Shown: positions 49,323 through 60,226, counted from the stretch's first letter. The stretch: DNA of 64,000 nt from Lysobacter sp. (GCA_019634715.1 JAHCAU010000001.1:500383-564382), one strand, 5' to 3'. Notes: generated by a model from the sequence alone, not told the origin. Translations and numbers: made by a program.

Positions 49323-51134
49323 TCACGCGTCCAGCTGCGCGGCGATGCGCCGCTGCTCGTCGATCAGCGCCTGCGGGATGCGCGGGCCGTACTCTTCGAG
49401 GTACTGGCCGATGCTGGCGAACTCGGCGCGCCAGCCATCGCGGTCGAAGCCGAACAGCTTTTCGTGCGCTTCGTCGCCGAGGCTGACGCCGTCGAGGTTG
49501 ATGTCCTCCACGCGCGGCAGCGCGCCGATCGGCGTGTCGATCGCACCGGCGGTACCCTTCACGCGCTCGATCATCCATTCCAGCACGCGCAGGTTGTCGC
49601 CGAAGCCCGGCCACAGGAACTTGCCGTCGTCGCCCTTGCGGAACCAGTTGACGTGGAAGATTTTCGGCAGCTTCGCCCCGGCCTGGTCGAACGACAGCCA
49701 GTGGTTGAAGTAGTCGGCGAAGTTGTAGCCGCAGAACGGCTTCATCGCCATCGGGTCGCGACGCATGACGCCGACCGCGCCGGTGGCGGCGGCGGTGGTT
49801 TCCGAGCCCATCGCGGCGCCGACCAGCACGCCGTGGGCCCAGTCGCGGGCTTCGAACACCAGCGGCACCAGCGAGGCGCGGCGACCGCCGAAGACAATGG
49901 CGCTGATCGGCACGCCCTGCGGGTCCTCGGCCATCGGCGAGTACGAGGGGCACTGCTTCGCGCTGACGGTGAAGCGGGAGTTCGGGTGCGCGGCAGGACG
50001 CTTGGCGGCGTCGTAGGGCTCGCCGCGCCAGTCGGTCACCGGCGTGCCGCTCTGCAGGCCTTCCCACCACGGCTGGTTGTCGGCGGTGACGCCGACGTTG
50101 GTGAAGATGGTGTTCTTCTGGATGGTCTTGAGCGCGTTCGGATTCGAATTGATGCTCGTGCCCGGCGCCACGCCGAAGAAGCCGGCTTCCGGGTTGATCG
50201 CGTACAGGCGGCCATCGGCGCCGGGACGCATCCAGCAGATGTCGTCGCCGACGGTGGTGACCTTCCAGCCGTCCTTCAGGTAACCCTCCGGCGGGATGAG
50301 CATGGCGAGGTTGGTCTTGCCGCAGGCCGAGGGAAACGCCGCAGCGATGTAATGCGTCTCGCCCTGCGGGTTCTCCACGCCGAGGATCAGCATGTGCTCG
50401 GCCAGCCAGCCTTCGCTGCGCGCCTGGTAGGAGGCGATGCGCAGCGCGTGGCACTTCTTGCCGAGCAGCGCGTTGCCGCCGTAGCCGGAGCCGTAGGACT
50501 TGATCGTCAGCTCTTCGGGGAAGTGCATGATGAAGCGGCGGTTCGGGTCGAGCTCGCCGATCGAATGCAGACCCTTCACGAAGCTCCCGCCAGCCTCGCC
50601 CTCGCGCTCGATGCGCGCCAGCGCGGCGGCGCCCATGCGGGTCATGATCCGCATGTTGGCGACCACGTACGGCGAGTCGGTGATCTCCACGCCGCAGCGC
50701 GACAGCGGCGAATCGATCGGACCCATGCAATAGGGGATCACGTACAGCGTGCGGCCGCGCATGCAGCCTTCGAACAGCGCATCCATCTGCGCGTGGCCCT
50801 CTTCGGGCGCCATCCAGTGGTTGTTCGGGCCAGCGTCGTCGGCATGGCTGGTGCAGACGAAGGTCAGGTGCTCGACGCGTGCGACGTCGTCGGGATGCGA
50901 GCGGTGCAGCCAACTGTCCGGGTGGGTCTGTTCGTTGAGGCGGATCAGGGTGCCGTCGGCTTCCATCTTCGCGATCAGCGCGGCGTTCTCCGCATCGCTG
51001 CCGTCGCACCAGTGGATGGCGTCGGGCCGGGTGAGGCGGGCGACCTCGGCGACCCAGGCGTTCAGGCCGGCGTGGCGGCTGGGCATCTGTTTATGAGGAT
51101 CGGACGCAGTGCTGGCAGCGGCGGTCGCATTCAT
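49323..51134 (-). CDS. pckG: Phosphoenolpyruvate carboxykinase (GTP)
   Basis: PckG makes PEP from oxaloacetate with GTP, the entry to gluconeogenesis. It has 603 residues. The P-loop-like kinase motif is [14 protein letters not shown], followed by [33 protein letters not shown]; the oxaloacetate-binding region is [27 protein letters not shown]-type enzymes of about 600 residues differ clearly from ATP-type PckA. The end lies 22 bases from the sulfotransferase-like gene, and the TetR-type regulator gene lies just upstream. Confidence 0.97.
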   Translation of the reverse strand: MNATAAASTASDPHKQMPSRHAGLNAWVAEVARLTRPDAIHWCDGSDAENAALIAKMEADGTLIRLNEQTHPDSWLHRSHPDDVARVEHLTFVCTSHADDAGPNNHWMAPEEGHAQMDALFEGCMRGRTLYVIPYCMGPIDSPLSRCGVEITDSPYVVANMRIMTRMGAAALARIEREGEAGGSFVKGLHSIGELDPNRRFIMHFPEELTIKSYGSGYGGNALLGKKCHALRIASYQARSEGWLAEHMLILGVENPQGETHYIAAAFPSACGKTNLAMLIPPEGYLKDGWKVTTVGDDICWMRPGADGRLYAINPEAGFFGVAPGTSINSNPNALKTIQKNTIFTNVGVTADNQPWWEGLQSGTPVTDWRGEPYDAAKRPAAHPNSRFTVSAKQCPSYSPMAEDPQGVPISAIVFGGRRASLVPLVFEARDWAHGVLVGAAMGSETTAAATGAVGVMRRDPMAMKPFCGYNFADYFNHWLSFDQAGAKLPKIFHVNWFRKGDDGKFLWPGFGDNLRVLEWMIERVKGTAGAIDTPIGALPRVEDINLDGVSLGDEAHEKLFGFDRDGWRAEFASIGQYLEEYGPRIPQALIDEQRRIAAQLDA

Positions 51135-51147
51135 TCGGAGGGGACTC

Positions 51148-51771
51148 TCAAGGACGGGGAATCGGTGCGGCCGGCGTCGCGGCCGGCGGAATGAGGGTGT
51201 CCATGACGTGTTCGACGTAGGACTCGAACTCGTCGTGCGCCAGGCGCGGGTGATGCAACTGCAGGCTCAGCTGCAGAAAGCCCACGTAGGCCGCATAGGC
51301 GAGGCGCGCGCGATGCTGCGCGTCGACGCGGGCGAGTCCGGTCTGGCGGAAGGAGGCAGAGAGATAGTCGAGGCGACGCTGCGAGACGCGTTCGATCACC
51401 GGGCCGACGGCGGGATGATCCAGCGCCTTGAGCAGTTCGCTGTAGATCTTGTGGGACTTCACCTCGTGCGCGACCACCTGGAACAGCGCACGCAGGCGCT
51501 GGCGCGGATCGGCGACGACTTCGAGCTGGCCGAAGACCGTTTCCTGTTCGACCGCTTCCCAGCGTTCGAGCGCGGCGGACAGCAATGCATCGCGCGACGG
51601 GAAGTGCCAGTAGAAACTGCCTTTGGTCACGCCGAGCCGGCGTGCGAGCGGTTCGACCGCGACGGCGGCGACACCCTGCTCTGCGATGAGGTCGAGCGCG
51701 GCCTGGGCCCAATCTTCGGCACTGAGGCGCGCGTTGCGTTCGGTCTTGGCGGTGGCTTCGTTCATGACCAT
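51148..51771 (-). CDS. TetR-family transcriptional regulator
   Basis: About 207 residues, with the DNA-binding domain at 16-63: WAQAALDLIAEQGVAAVAVEPLARRLGVTKGSFYWHFPSRDALLSAALERWE. The rest is an all-helical ligand domain. Starts at 51771 (MVMNEA) or 51765 (MNEA) are both possible; upstream frame is non-conserved. It is divergent from fadE across a region with an 8-bp-arm palindrome, which suggests it controls fadE, possibly sensing a fatty acyl ligand (inference). Confidence 0.9.
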   Translation of the reverse strand: MVMNEATAKTERNARLSAEDWAQAALDLIAEQGVAAVAVEPLARRLGVTKGSFYWHFPSRDALLSAALERWEAVEQETVFGQLEVVADPRQRLRALFQVVAHEVKSHKIYSELLKALDHPAVGPVIERVSQRRLDYLSASFRQTGLARVDAQHRARLAYAAYVGFLQLSLQLHHPRLAHDEFESYVEHVMDTLIPPAATPAAPIPRP

Positions 51772-51879
51772 ATTGTAACCATACGGATCGGTTCGGAAAA
51801 GTATCGTTTCGTTATTTCGTGTCCGGTCACAGTCCGGCGGACAGAGTGTTTCCTGCCATTGACATTCCGGAATCGCGAT

Positions 51880-51901
51880 ATCCATACTTCGGCGTATGGA
51901 T
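51880..51901. promoter_or_regulatory. Palindromic operator candidate between tetR and fadE
   Basis: ATCCATAC (51880-51887) and GTATGGAT (51894-51901) form perfect 8-bp arms around TTCGGC. Length and symmetry suit a TetR-type dimer. The site lies 116 bases upstream of fadE and 109 from the regulator start. A CCATAC half-site recurs beside the regulator start. Confidence 0.45.
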
Positions 51902-52016
51902 TGAATGTCGTCCGGCCGGGCGCACGCCCGTTCCGGATCGGCCCGCAAGGGCCCCGGCCGACATCGCGGTCCGATCCCGTCACCCTACGCCGAGCCAGCC
52001 TTACCGGAGCGTTTCC

Positions 52017-54512
52017 ATGAGTACCGTCCTCGGACTGATCGCCCCCCCGCTCATCCTCCTTCTCGCCGGCGCCTTCGTCGCCTACCACCGGCTGCGGCTG
52101 GCGGTCTGGGTGGCGCTGTCGGGCACCGCGCTGGTCGCCGCTTGGTTCCTCGGGGCACACCAGACCACCACCCTGGTCTGCGCCGGCCTGATGCTGCTGG
52201 TCGCGGTGCCGCTGCTGATTCCTTTCGTGCGCAAGCCGTTGATCACCGCGCCGCTGCTGACCTTCTACACGAAGCTGCTGCCGCCGCTGTCGGACACCGA
52301 GCGCACCGCGCTGGAATCGGGCACGGTCGGCTTCGAGGGCGAGCTGTTCTCGGGCAAGCCCGACTGGAACAAGCTGCTGTCGCTGCCCAGGCCCGAGCTG
52401 ACCGCCGAGGAGCAGGCCTTCCTCGACGGCCCCTGCGCCGAGCTGTGCCGCCGCACCAACGACTGGGAGATCACCCACGTCCGCGCCGACCTGCCGCCGG
52501 AGCTGTGGGACTACATCAAGCAGAACAAGTTCTTCGGCCTGAACATCCCGAAGGAATACGGTGGCCTGGGCTTCTCGGCGCTGATGAACCACAAGGTCAT
52601 CCAGAAGCTGGCGGCGGTCTCCAGCGTGGTCAGCTCCACCGTCGGCGTGCCCAATTCGCTGGGCCCGGCGGAACTGCTGATGCACTACGGCACCGAGGAA
52701 CAGAAGCGCTACTACCTGCCGCGCCTGGCCGACGGCCGCGAAGTGCCCTGCTTCGCCCTGACCGGCCCGTTCGCCGGCTCCGACGCGACCTCCATTCCCG
52801 ATTACGGCATCGTCTGCGAGGGCGAGTGGAACGGCGCCAAGGTGCTGGGCATCCGCCTCACGCTCAACAAGCGCTACATCACCCTGGCGCCGGTGGCGAC
52901 GCTGATCGGCGTCGCGTTCCGCATGTACGACCCCGATGGCCTGCTCGGCGACACGAAGGACATCGGCATCTCGCTGGCCCTGGTGCCGCGCGATACCGCC
53001 GGCCTGGAGATCGGTCGCCGCCATTTCCCGCTCAATTCGCCGTTCCAGAACGGGCCGATCAAGGGCAGGGACGTGTTCGTGCCGCTGAGCCAGCTGATCG
53101 GCGGCGAAGACTACGCCGGCCAGGGCTGGCGCATGCTGATGGAATGCCTGTCGATCGGCCGTTCCATCACCCTGCCCTCCACCGCCAGCGGCGGCTCGAA
53201 GATGGGCGCGGTGGTCACCGGCGCCTATGCGCGCATCCGCAAGCAGTTCGGCCTGTCGATCGGGCGCTTCGAAGGTGTGGAGGAAGCGCTCGCGCGCATC
53301 GCCGGCCGCGCCTACGCCTGCAGCGCGCTGTCGGAAGCCACCGCCGCCGCCGTGGCGCGCGGCGAGAACCCGGCCGTGCCGTCGACCATCGCCAAGTACC
53401 ACTGCACTGAGATGGGCCGCGAAGTGGCCCGCGACGTGATGGACATCCACGGCGGCAAGGGCATCATCCTCGGCCCGCGCAACTACGCCGGCCGCAACTG
53501 GCAGTCGGTGCCGATCGCGATCACGGTCGAAGGCGCCAACATCATGACCCGCAGCCTGATGATCTTCGGCCAGGGCGCGATCCTCTGCCATCCGTGGGTG
53601 ATGAAGGAGATGAAGGCGGCGCAGCTGGAAGATCCTCGCGCCCGCCTGGAGCAGTTCGACGACGCGCTGTTCGGCCATATCAGCTACGCGATCTCCAATG
53701 CCGTGCGTGCCTGGTGGTTCGGCCTCACCGGCACCCGCATCGGCACCACGCCGGGCGGCGAGTACACCCGCCGCTGCTACCGCAAGCTCAACCGCTATTC
53801 GGCGGCGCTGGCGGTGATGGCCGACACCTCGATGCTCCTGCTCGGCGGCAAGCTGAAGTTCAAGGAATCGCTGTCCGGCCGCCTCGGCGACGTGCTCAGC
53901 CAGCTCTACATCATCAGCGCGATGCTCAAGCGCTACGAGGACCAGGGCCGCCCGGTCGCGGACCACCCGCTGCTGGCCTGGGCCTTCCACGATGCCGTTC
54001 ACAAGATCGAGCTGGCCCTGTCCGGCGCGCTGCGCAACTTCCCGATCCGTCCGGTCGGCTGGCTGCTGTGGGCGGTGATCTTCCCCTGGGGCCGCCGCGC
54101 GCAGGCGCCGAGCGACCGCCTGGGCCATCGCGCCGCCAGCCTGCTGATGACGCCGTGCGAAGCGCGCGACCGCCTGGCCGAAGGCCTGTTCCTCGACCCG
54201 TGCGAGAACAACCCGGCCGGCCGCGTGAACAGCTACCTGTCGAAGGTGATCCTGGCCGAGCCGGTGGAGCGCAAGTTCCTCAAGGCACTGAAGAACAGCG
54301 ACATCGAAGCGCTGGAGTTCGACGCGCAGCTCGACGAGGGCGTGCGCGAGGGCTGGATCACCGCGGACGAGCGCAGGCAGCTGGAAGAGCTGCGCGAGAT
54401 GACCCTGGACACGATCATGGTCGACGACTTCGAGTCGTGGGAACTGCGTTCCGCCGGCTACGTCGAAGACCCCGCGCCGGCGACCGGCGGCACGCGCCTC
54501 GCCGCGGCCTGA
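52017..54512 (+). CDS. fadE: Membrane-associated acyl-CoA dehydrogenase, FadE type
   Basis: FadE performs the first beta-oxidation step using FAD. The 831 residues are close to the E. coli enzyme. Two or three hydrophobic segments fill the first 75 residues. The dehydrogenase core begins near 85 with NIPKEYGGLGFSALMNHKVI, CFALTGPFAGSD and HGGKGIILGPRNYAGRNW, then ITVEGANIMTRSLMIFGQGA. A long C-terminal domain of FadE type follows. The start was chosen at 52017 for the CGGAG site; the frame upstream is not protein-like. A divergent TetR gene and a hotdog-fold gene flank it. Confidence 0.95.
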   Translation: MSTVLGLIAPPLILLLAGAFVAYHRLRLAVWVALSGTALVAAWFLGAHQTTTLVCAGLMLLVAVPLLIPFVRKPLITAPLLTFYTKLLPPLSDTERTALESGTVGFEGELFSGKPDWNKLLSLPRPELTAEEQAFLDGPCAELCRRTNDWEITHVRADLPPELWDYIKQNKFFGLNIPKEYGGLGFSALMNHKVIQKLAAVSSVVSSTVGVPNSLGPAELLMHYGTEEQKRYYLPRLADGREVPCFALTGPFAGSDATSIPDYGIVCEGEWNGAKVLGIRLTLNKRYITLAPVATLIGVAFRMYDPDGLLGDTKDIGISLALVPRDTAGLEIGRRHFPLNSPFQNGPIKGRDVFVPLSQLIGGEDYAGQGWRMLMECLSIGRSITLPSTASGGSKMGAVVTGAYARIRKQFGLSIGRFEGVEEALARIAGRAYACSALSEATAAAVARGENPAVPSTIAKYHCTEMGREVARDVMDIHGGKGIILGPRNYAGRNWQSVPIAITVEGANIMTRSLMIFGQGAILCHPWVMKEMKAAQLEDPRARLEQFDDALFGHISYAISNAVRAWWFGLTGTRIGTTPGGEYTRRCYRKLNRYSAALAVMADTSMLLLGGKLKFKESLSGRLGDVLSQLYIISAMLKRYEDQGRPVADHPLLAWAFHDAVHKIELALSGALRNFPIRPVGWLLWAVIFPWGRRAQAPSDRLGHRAASLLMTPCEARDRLAEGLFLDPCENNPAGRVNSYLSKVILAEPVERKFLKALKNSDIEALEFDAQLDEGVREGWITADERRQLEELREMTLDTIMVDDFESWELRSAGYVEDPAPATGGTRLAAA

Positions 54513-54590
54513 TCGGCAGGGGCATGCGCGAACGAACGGCGGGCTGTCCCGCCGTTCGCTTTTCAGGGATACGAAACCCGGGACAAACGC

Positions 54591-55064
54591 ATGGCCAACA
54601 AGACCCTCGCCCTCTACGAACGCGTCCGCCGCTGGCCCGCCGGGCAGTGGCTGTTCACCCGCGCGATCTGCTTCAAGGCGCCCTACTTCGGCAGCATTTC
54701 GCCGCGCATCGAAACCCTGGAACCGGGTCGCTGCGTCGCCTCGATCCGTCGCCATCGCGCGATCACCAACCACATCGGCAGCGTGCATGCGATCGCCATG
54801 TGCAACCTCGCCGAGCTGACCGGCGGCATGGTCACCGAAGTGAGCCTGCCCGACACGATGCGCTGGATTCCCAAGGGCATGACCGTGCAGTACCTGAAGA
54901 AGGCGATGGGCACGCTCCGCGCCGTCGCCACGCCCTCGATCCCGGTCGTGCATGCCGACGAAGGCTACGAACTGCCGGTGGACGTGGTGCTGACCGACGC
55001 CGCCGGCGACGCGGTGTTCAAGGCGACGATCGCGATGTGGCTGTCGCCGAAGCCTTCACGCTGA
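54591..55064 (+). CDS. Hotdog-fold DUF4442 protein, likely acyl-CoA thioesterase
   Basis: The 157-residue protein is one hotdog domain with IGSVHAIAMCNLAELTGGMVTEVSLP, the helix and loop that carry the active site in this group, and MRWIPKGMTVQYLKKAMGTLRAVA. Members of DUF4442 are presumed to hydrolyse acyl-CoA. The gene lies 78 bases after fadE in the same direction, consistent with fatty-acid catabolism, where it might relieve acyl-CoA build-up (inference). Confidence 0.8.
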   Translation: MANKTLALYERVRRWPAGQWLFTRAICFKAPYFGSISPRIETLEPGRCVASIRRHRAITNHIGSVHAIAMCNLAELTGGMVTEVSLPDTMRWIPKGMTVQYLKKAMGTLRAVATPSIPVVHADEGYELPVDVVLTDAAGDAVFKATIAMWLSPKPSR

Positions 55065-55341
55065 TCGACGTTCGCCACCCGTGTGCGCCGAACCGCACGC
55101 CTGCGAATGGTGGCGATCGCAAACGTCCGCACCGATGACAGCGCTCGACAATCGCGCATCCGCGCGCGACCGCCCGCACTGATAACCAGAATTCATGGCG
55201 CAGTGCGACGTCGCGTCATGATTCCCACCCATTCTCCGCTAGCATCAGGCCGGTACCCGGTGTCCGGGTCGTGGCCGCCATGGACGGGAAGATCGCCTGC
55301 CGCACCTTCTGTCAGTCTCCGCTACCGAAGGCGTGAACCCG

Positions 55342-58236
55342 ATGCAAAGCAGCAGTCCTGTTCCGACCGCCGGGCGGTACCACGTCGGCGACATCGTGAT
55401 CGACACGCGACAGCGCAGGCTGCTGCGCTCCGACGGCGACGTCGAACTGACCCAGCGCGTGTTCGACCTGCTGATCGCGCTGGTCTCCGCCCCCGACACG
55501 CTGCACACGCGCGAAGCCCTGCTCGAACGCGTCTGGGGCACCACCTGCATCGAGGACTCCAACCTCACCCAGAGCATCTCGGTGATCCGCAAGGCCCTGG
55601 GCGAGACGCGCAAGGGCTGGATCCGCACCGTGTCGAAGAAGGGCTACAGCTTCGAGCCGCCTGGCGCGGTGCGCTTCGTCGCCGACGCGGCACGCACATC
55701 CGTCGAGCCGACGGCGACCGCATCGGACGGTCTCGCGCCGACCGGCACCACCACCGCGGACGCATCCCTGCCGCCGCCCTCGACGCGCGTGCGCCCCTGG
55801 CTGCCGCGCGCCGTCGCGACGCTTGTCGTCGCCATGATGCTGGGCCTGCCCGGCGCCCGCGCGCCGTCGCTGCACAGCGCCATGGCCGCGACACCGGCCG
55901 CGACCGGCATCGGCATCGTGCTGGTGGCGAACGAAGCCGCGGACGCCAGCGACACCGAGCGCTGGGCCACGCGCCTGCTGAAGGAGTGGCTGCGCTGGAA
56001 GCTCGAACACCTGCCGTCGGTGACCCTGATCGACGAAGCCGACCTCATCGCCGACCACGCCACGTCGACCTACTTCATCGACCTGCGCGTCCAGGCCCCG
56101 TCACGGCAGGACGGCGATTTCGCCTTCACGGTCGTCGTGCGCCCGGTATTCCCGACGCATGCCGACACGCATGGCGTCGGCGGCCTTTCCGCCTTCGAGC
56201 GCACCCGGCGTCTGGCCGGCGGCGAGATGCGGCTGCCGGCGATGGTCGACCAGGTGTCGAACGAAACGCTGGCAGCGATCTTCCCGATGCGCGCACGCGA
56301 TCGCTGGCCCGCACTGACGCTGGACGCACGCGTGGCGCGCCGCTACACGCAGGCGATCGATGCGATGCAGCGGCGCGACGGCGCGGCGGCGACCGCCCTG
56401 CTGCAGGAAGTGGTGCGCGCCGCGCCCGACTTCGGTCCCGCGCGCCTGCGCCTCGCCCGGGATCTGGCGCACGACGGCGACCTGCGGCGCGCCACCGAGC
56501 AGGCGCAGCTGGCGCTCGCGCGCACCCGGCCACTGCCGCCGGATGCCGCCGCCGTGCTTGCCGCCGAAACGGCTGCGGTCTCGCCGCAACGGGTGGAAGA
56601 CGCCGGGCAGGCCTACGCGCGCCTGCATGCGGCCAATCCCGCGCGCCTCGACTTCCTGCTGGCGCGTGCGCGCCTGGCGATGCGCGCCAGCCGGCACGAG
56701 GACGCGGTGCGACTGCTGTCCGGCCCGGGCTGGGACCGGCAGCCGCTCGGCATGCGCATCCGCTTCCTGCAGACGCGCGCGGAAGCGAACTTCATCCTCG
56801 GCTATCTCGACGAATCGCGGCGCGACACCGCCGAGGCGATCGCACTGCTGGAACGCGCGCCGCAGGACAGGCGCCGCGAACTCGGTGCTGCGCAGATGAT
56901 GATCGCCCGCATCGAGAACTCGCAGACGAGGACGCACCGGCGCCCCGGGCTGTACGCCGAGGCGGCGGCGACCTACGAGGCCATCGGCTACGCGCAGGGC
57001 GCGATGGTGGCGCGCTTCCACGAAGCGATGGCGCGCGGCGACATCGCCGAGGTCGAGCGCCGCCTGGAACCGCTGCTCGCGCACCTGCGCGAGAACGGCG
57101 ACCGCGGCGCCGAAATCCGCGCCCTGCGCGCCATCGCCGAGAAGTACCACGCGCTCGGCATGGTGCGGAAATCGGTGGCCATGCGCACCCGCGCCTTCGA
57201 ACTGGCCAGTCTCGCCGGCGACGTGGCCACGCGCGAACTGCTGGACCTGGACCTGCTCGACGAAAACCTGATCGACGGCGATCTGGCGCAGGCGGCCTGT
57301 CGCGTGGAGCGGCTGCGCGAGAACCGGCTGTGGACGAAGTATCGTTTCCGCGTCGCGCGCCGCGAGCACGAACTGCTGAGCCTGCAGGGTCGCCATCGCG
57401 AGGCGCTGTCGGCGCTGGACCGGAAGCTCTCGTCGACCGAGCGCGGCGCGCGTCCGGACGTGTCGCCGACCGAAGCAGCGAAGCTTGCCTGCGCGCGGAT
57501 GGACAGCCTGCTGTCGCTCGGCGAACTGAGCATGGCGCGCGCGCAGGCCCAGGGCTGCCACGATCGCGGATCGAGTTCGGTGCCGATCCTCTCTGCGGTC
57601 GGCCTGGCCGGCATCGAGCTGCATTCGGGCAACGTGGCCGATGCGCGTGCGCACGCCGATCGCGCGGCGCTGCTGCTGTCGCAACGGAAGCAGGACATGG
57701 GCCAGGTCGGCCTGGGCATCGCCGTCGCCGGCATGCTGACCCGGCTGCGCGAATACGACCGCGCGGCGCAGCTGTATCGCGACGTGTCCGCGGCAGCACG
57801 ACAGAGCGGCTATCGCCGGCTGCAGGCCGAGGTCGAGACGGGGCTGGCCGAACTGGCCGCCGCGCGCCGCGACTGGGTGGCGTACGCGGCGCATCGCGAT
57901 GCGGTGTGGACGCTGTTTCCGCAGGACATGTGGCATTTCGCCAGCCGTCTTGAACTGCTGGAAGTCGCGCGACTGCGGGCAGCGGGCCAGGCCGACGACG
58001 CGCAGTCGCGGGCCGTCGCGCTCGCCGCACGCGCGGAGCGATTGGGCGATGCGCGGGTGCGGGCGCAGGCGACGGCGCTGCGCCACGATGTCGCCGCCGT
58101 GGACGGGGCCGACACCCGCCTCGCGCGCAGCAGCGCGATCGACTGGCTGGTGGTGCGCGAGCGTCGGCTCGCGGATGCGCCGGTCCCCATGGCGTCGCAT
58201 GCCTCGGCGCACGACGTGATCGTTCCCGGCCGCTGA
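55342..58236 (+). CDS. Membrane-anchored winged-helix regulator with long helical-repeat domain, paralogue 1
   Basis: This 964-residue protein has an OmpR-type winged helix at about 12-108 (VELTQRVFDLLIALVSAPDTLHTREALLERVWGTTCIEDSNLTQSISVIRKALGETRKGWIRTVSKKGYSFEPP). It then has a Pro/Thr linker, one membrane helix (about 154-172), and some 780 residues of mainly helical TPR-like repeats (FGPARLRLARDLAHDGDLRRATEQAQLAL, HREALSALDRKL). It should bind DNA in the cytoplasm and sense something with the repeat domain. ATG 55342 is preferred over the in-frame GTG at 55333 for spacing from GAAGGCG. It is paralogous to the gene at 61092. Confidence 0.85.
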   Translation: MQSSSPVPTAGRYHVGDIVIDTRQRRLLRSDGDVELTQRVFDLLIALVSAPDTLHTREALLERVWGTTCIEDSNLTQSISVIRKALGETRKGWIRTVSKKGYSFEPPGAVRFVADAARTSVEPTATASDGLAPTGTTTADASLPPPSTRVRPWLPRAVATLVVAMMLGLPGARAPSLHSAMAATPAATGIGIVLVANEAADASDTERWATRLLKEWLRWKLEHLPSVTLIDEADLIADHATSTYFIDLRVQAPSRQDGDFAFTVVVRPVFPTHADTHGVGGLSAFERTRRLAGGEMRLPAMVDQVSNETLAAIFPMRARDRWPALTLDARVARRYTQAIDAMQRRDGAAATALLQEVVRAAPDFGPARLRLARDLAHDGDLRRATEQAQLALARTRPLPPDAAAVLAAETAAVSPQRVEDAGQAYARLHAANPARLDFLLARARLAMRASRHEDAVRLLSGPGWDRQPLGMRIRFLQTRAEANFILGYLDESRRDTAEAIALLERAPQDRRRELGAAQMMIARIENSQTRTHRRPGLYAEAAATYEAIGYAQGAMVARFHEAMARGDIAEVERRLEPLLAHLRENGDRGAEIRALRAIAEKYHALGMVRKSVAMRTRAFELASLAGDVATRELLDLDLLDENLIDGDLAQAACRVERLRENRLWTKYRFRVARREHELLSLQGRHREALSALDRKLSSTERGARPDVSPTEAAKLACARMDSLLSLGELSMARAQAQGCHDRGSSSVPILSAVGLAGIELHSGNVADARAHADRAALLLSQRKQDMGQVGLGIAVAGMLTRLREYDRAAQLYRDVSAAARQSGYRRLQAEVETGLAELAAARRDWVAYAAHRDAVWTLFPQDMWHFASRLELLEVARLRAAGQADDAQSRAVALAARAERLGDARVRAQATALRHDVAAVDGADTRLARSSAIDWLVVRERRLADAPVPMASHASAHDVIVPGR

Positions 58237-58308
58237 CGGCCCGGGCATCGCGACCGCACGTTTCGAGCGCGCGAAGCGGATCGACGCGCCGCCGATCCCC
58301 GAAACGAA

Positions 58309-58332
58309 GCCGACCCGGTGTCCCGGGTCGGC
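58309..58332. terminator. Hairpin between convergent genes
   Basis: GCCGACCCGG (58309-58318) and CCGGGTCGGC (58323-58332) form a 10-bp stem with loop TGTC, between the convergent regulator and phosphatase genes. No long T-run is seen on either side. Confidence 0.6.
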
Positions 58333-58393
58333 AGGCTTCCGAGGGCGATCGCCATCGGAAGGTAACGCTGTCTGGACCGTGCGTTCCCGCCCG

Positions 58394-60226
58394 TCAGGGC
58401 GTGCGGGTCGCCTTCATGTTCACGCCCGAGTAGCTGCTGTAGGCCCGCACGCCGATGTAGTACGTGGTGCCGGCGGTCGGATTGTTGATCGTGCAGGTCT
58501 CGGTGTTGCCGTTGAGGTAGGGACGGCAGGTGTAGCTGGACGTGGTCGGCGCCGAACCGGCGCGGACGTACAGGTCGGCATCTCCGGTGCCACCGGAGAT
58601 GTTGACGACCAGGCTGGTGGTGCCGGCCGGGATGCTGACGGTGTACATCGACGACCAGTTGCCGCTCGACACCGACGGCAGGTTGACGTTGTGCACCACC
58701 GTGCCACCCGTGCCCGTCGCGGTACCGGTGAAGGTCTGCCCGGTGACGTTGGCGCCGTTGACGGTGACGCTGCGGCTGGTCGGCGAGAAGGTATGGCCGC
58801 TCAGCGACGGGGTCAGCGTGTAGCTGCCGTTGGCCAGGCCGCCCAGCGTGTAGGCGCCGGTGCTGGACGTGGTGGCCGATACCGAACCCGTGCTCACGAC
58901 CACGCCGGCGATGCCGGTGCCCGCGCTGTTGGTGACGCTGCCCGACACCGAGTACGTCGTGCCGGTGCTGGCCTTGTTGCAGGTACCGGTGACGCGGTCG
59001 GTGAAGGTGCGGCCGGCCACCGGCACGAAATCGGCGGTGTAGCCGGTCGCACTGAGGGTCAGCTTGAGCACGCCCCAGGTGTCGGCGTTGCGCACTTCCG
59101 CGATGGTCGTGTTGGCGGCACCCAGCGCATAGAAGTCCCGGCCACCGGTGCCGACCAGGATCTGCCGGAAGCCGTCCGCCGCCACCGCGCCGCTGGCGTT
59201 GATCTTCTTGCTGCGCTGGTAGTTGTGGTCGTGGCCGACCAGGATCAGGTCCGCCTTCGCGTTGTACAGTTCGGTATAGGCCGACTGCACGCCGCTGTAG
59301 CCGCTGTAGTTGCCCGTGCTCCAGCGCGGGTGATGGAAGTAGGCCGCCGTGCACGGCTTGGTGTTCGCCGCCAGGTCCTGCTTCAGCCAGGCCAGCTGGG
59401 TGCTGGAGATCGAACCGTTGGACACCGTGTTGAGCGCGATGAAGTGCCAGTCGCCCACGTCCCAGCTGTAGTAGCCCTTGCTGCGGTCGCCGGCCAGGCC
59501 GGTCTGCACGCCCGTACCGTTGAAATAGTCGAAGTAGCCCGCAGCGCTGCTCGTGCCGTACTCGTGGTTGCCCGGCGTCGGCTTGGTCTTGCTCTTGAAA
59601 CGGCCCCAGTTGGGGTCGTAGCGGGTGTTGAACTCGCTCAGCGTGCCGTTGCTGTAGGCGTTGTCGCCGGCGGTGAACACCGCGACCGGGTTGATGCTGA
59701 CGATCAGGTCCGAGGTCGCCTTGCAGTCGGCCGGCGTGGAATCGCAGATGTCGCCCGCGCCCGCGACGACCACGGTGGACTGCGCCAGCGCGCGGGTGCC
59801 GATGGTGTAGCCGCCGAGCTCGTAGCTGCTGGCGGAGCTTGCGAAGTACGGCTGGATGTCGACGCAGGACCCGCGCAGCGCGCGACTGCTGAAGCTGCGG
59901 TCGTTCCAGTGCCCGCCCTGGAAGACGTAACGGTCGCCGCCGGAACTCTTCAGCACCAGGCTGTCGTAGGCATGCAGCTTGAGCGAGCGGAAATCGAGGC
60001 GGATCCACTTCGCCCCCGTCTCGCAGACGCGGCTGGAGGCGCCCGCGTCGAGGACCGACCGCGAGGACGCGGCCGGCAGGGTGCGGGTCACCGTCCCCTC
60101 CTCGTGGAGTTGCGGCGTGCGCTGGCGGGCCTGCAGCGGCGAGGCCGCGAGCATGGCCAGTACCGCAGCCGACAACGTGGCCATCGCCGCGGACTTTGTC
60201 CCCGGCATGTGTCGTTTCAGTTCCAT
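58394..60226 (-). CDS. Secreted metallophosphatase (purple acid phosphatase-like) with accessory domains
   Basis: The 610-residue exported enzyme has a signal peptide of about 33 residues. Its calcineurin-type metallophosphoesterase domain (about 150-420) has all dinuclear-metal motifs: GAGDICD (157-163), FTAGDNAYS (184-192), PTPGNHEY (216-223), YFHHPRW (296-302) and [10 protein letters not shown] (329-338). A carboxypeptidase-regulatory-like domain follows (about 432-510: [38 protein letters not shown]), then a pre-peptidase C-terminal domain (about 515-610). ATG 60226 has AGGGAG six bases upstream; the ATG one codon earlier is an alternative. It frees phosphate from organic esters outside the cell. 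Two paralogous regulators flank it. Confidence 0.92.
   Translation of the reverse strand: MELKRHMPGTKSAAMATLSAAVLAMLAASPLQARQRTPQLHEEGTVTRTLPAASSRSVLDAGASSRVCETGAKWIRLDFRSLKLHAYDSLVLKSSGGDRYVFQGGHWNDRSFSSRALRGSCVDIQPYFASSASSYELGGYTIGTRALAQSTVVVAGAGDICDSTPADCKATSDLIVSINPVAVFTAGDNAYSNGTLSEFNTRYDPNWGRFKSKTKPTPGNHEYGTSSAAGYFDYFNGTGVQTGLAGDRSKGYYSWDVGDWHFIALNTVSNGSISSTQLAWLKQDLAANTKPCTAAYFHHPRWSTGNYSGYSGVQSAYTELYNAKADLILVGHDHNYQRSKKINASGAVAADGFRQILVGTGGRDFYALGAANTTIAEVRNADTWGVLKLTLSATGYTADFVPVAGRTFTDRVTGTCNKASTGTTYSVSGSVTNSAGTGIAGVVVSTGSVSATTSSTGAYTLGGLANGSYTLTPSLSGHTFSPTSRSVTVNGANVTGQTFTGTATGTGGTVVHNVNLPSVSSGNWSSMYTVSIPAGTTSLVVNISGGTGDADLYVRAGSAPTTSSYTCRPYLNGNTETCTINNPTAGTTYYIGVRAYSSYSGVNMKATRTP

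Noticed and set aside
51772..51948. N-terminal extension of the TetR protein to 266 residues
   Set aside because: The added residues cover the intergenic palindrome and lack conservation signs; the TetR helix-turn-helix begins normally from 51771.
51762..54953. 1063-codon minus-strand open frame opposite fadE
   Set aside because: Composition is His/Gln/Arg/Ala-rich and shadow-like, with no motif; fadE on the plus strand explains the region.
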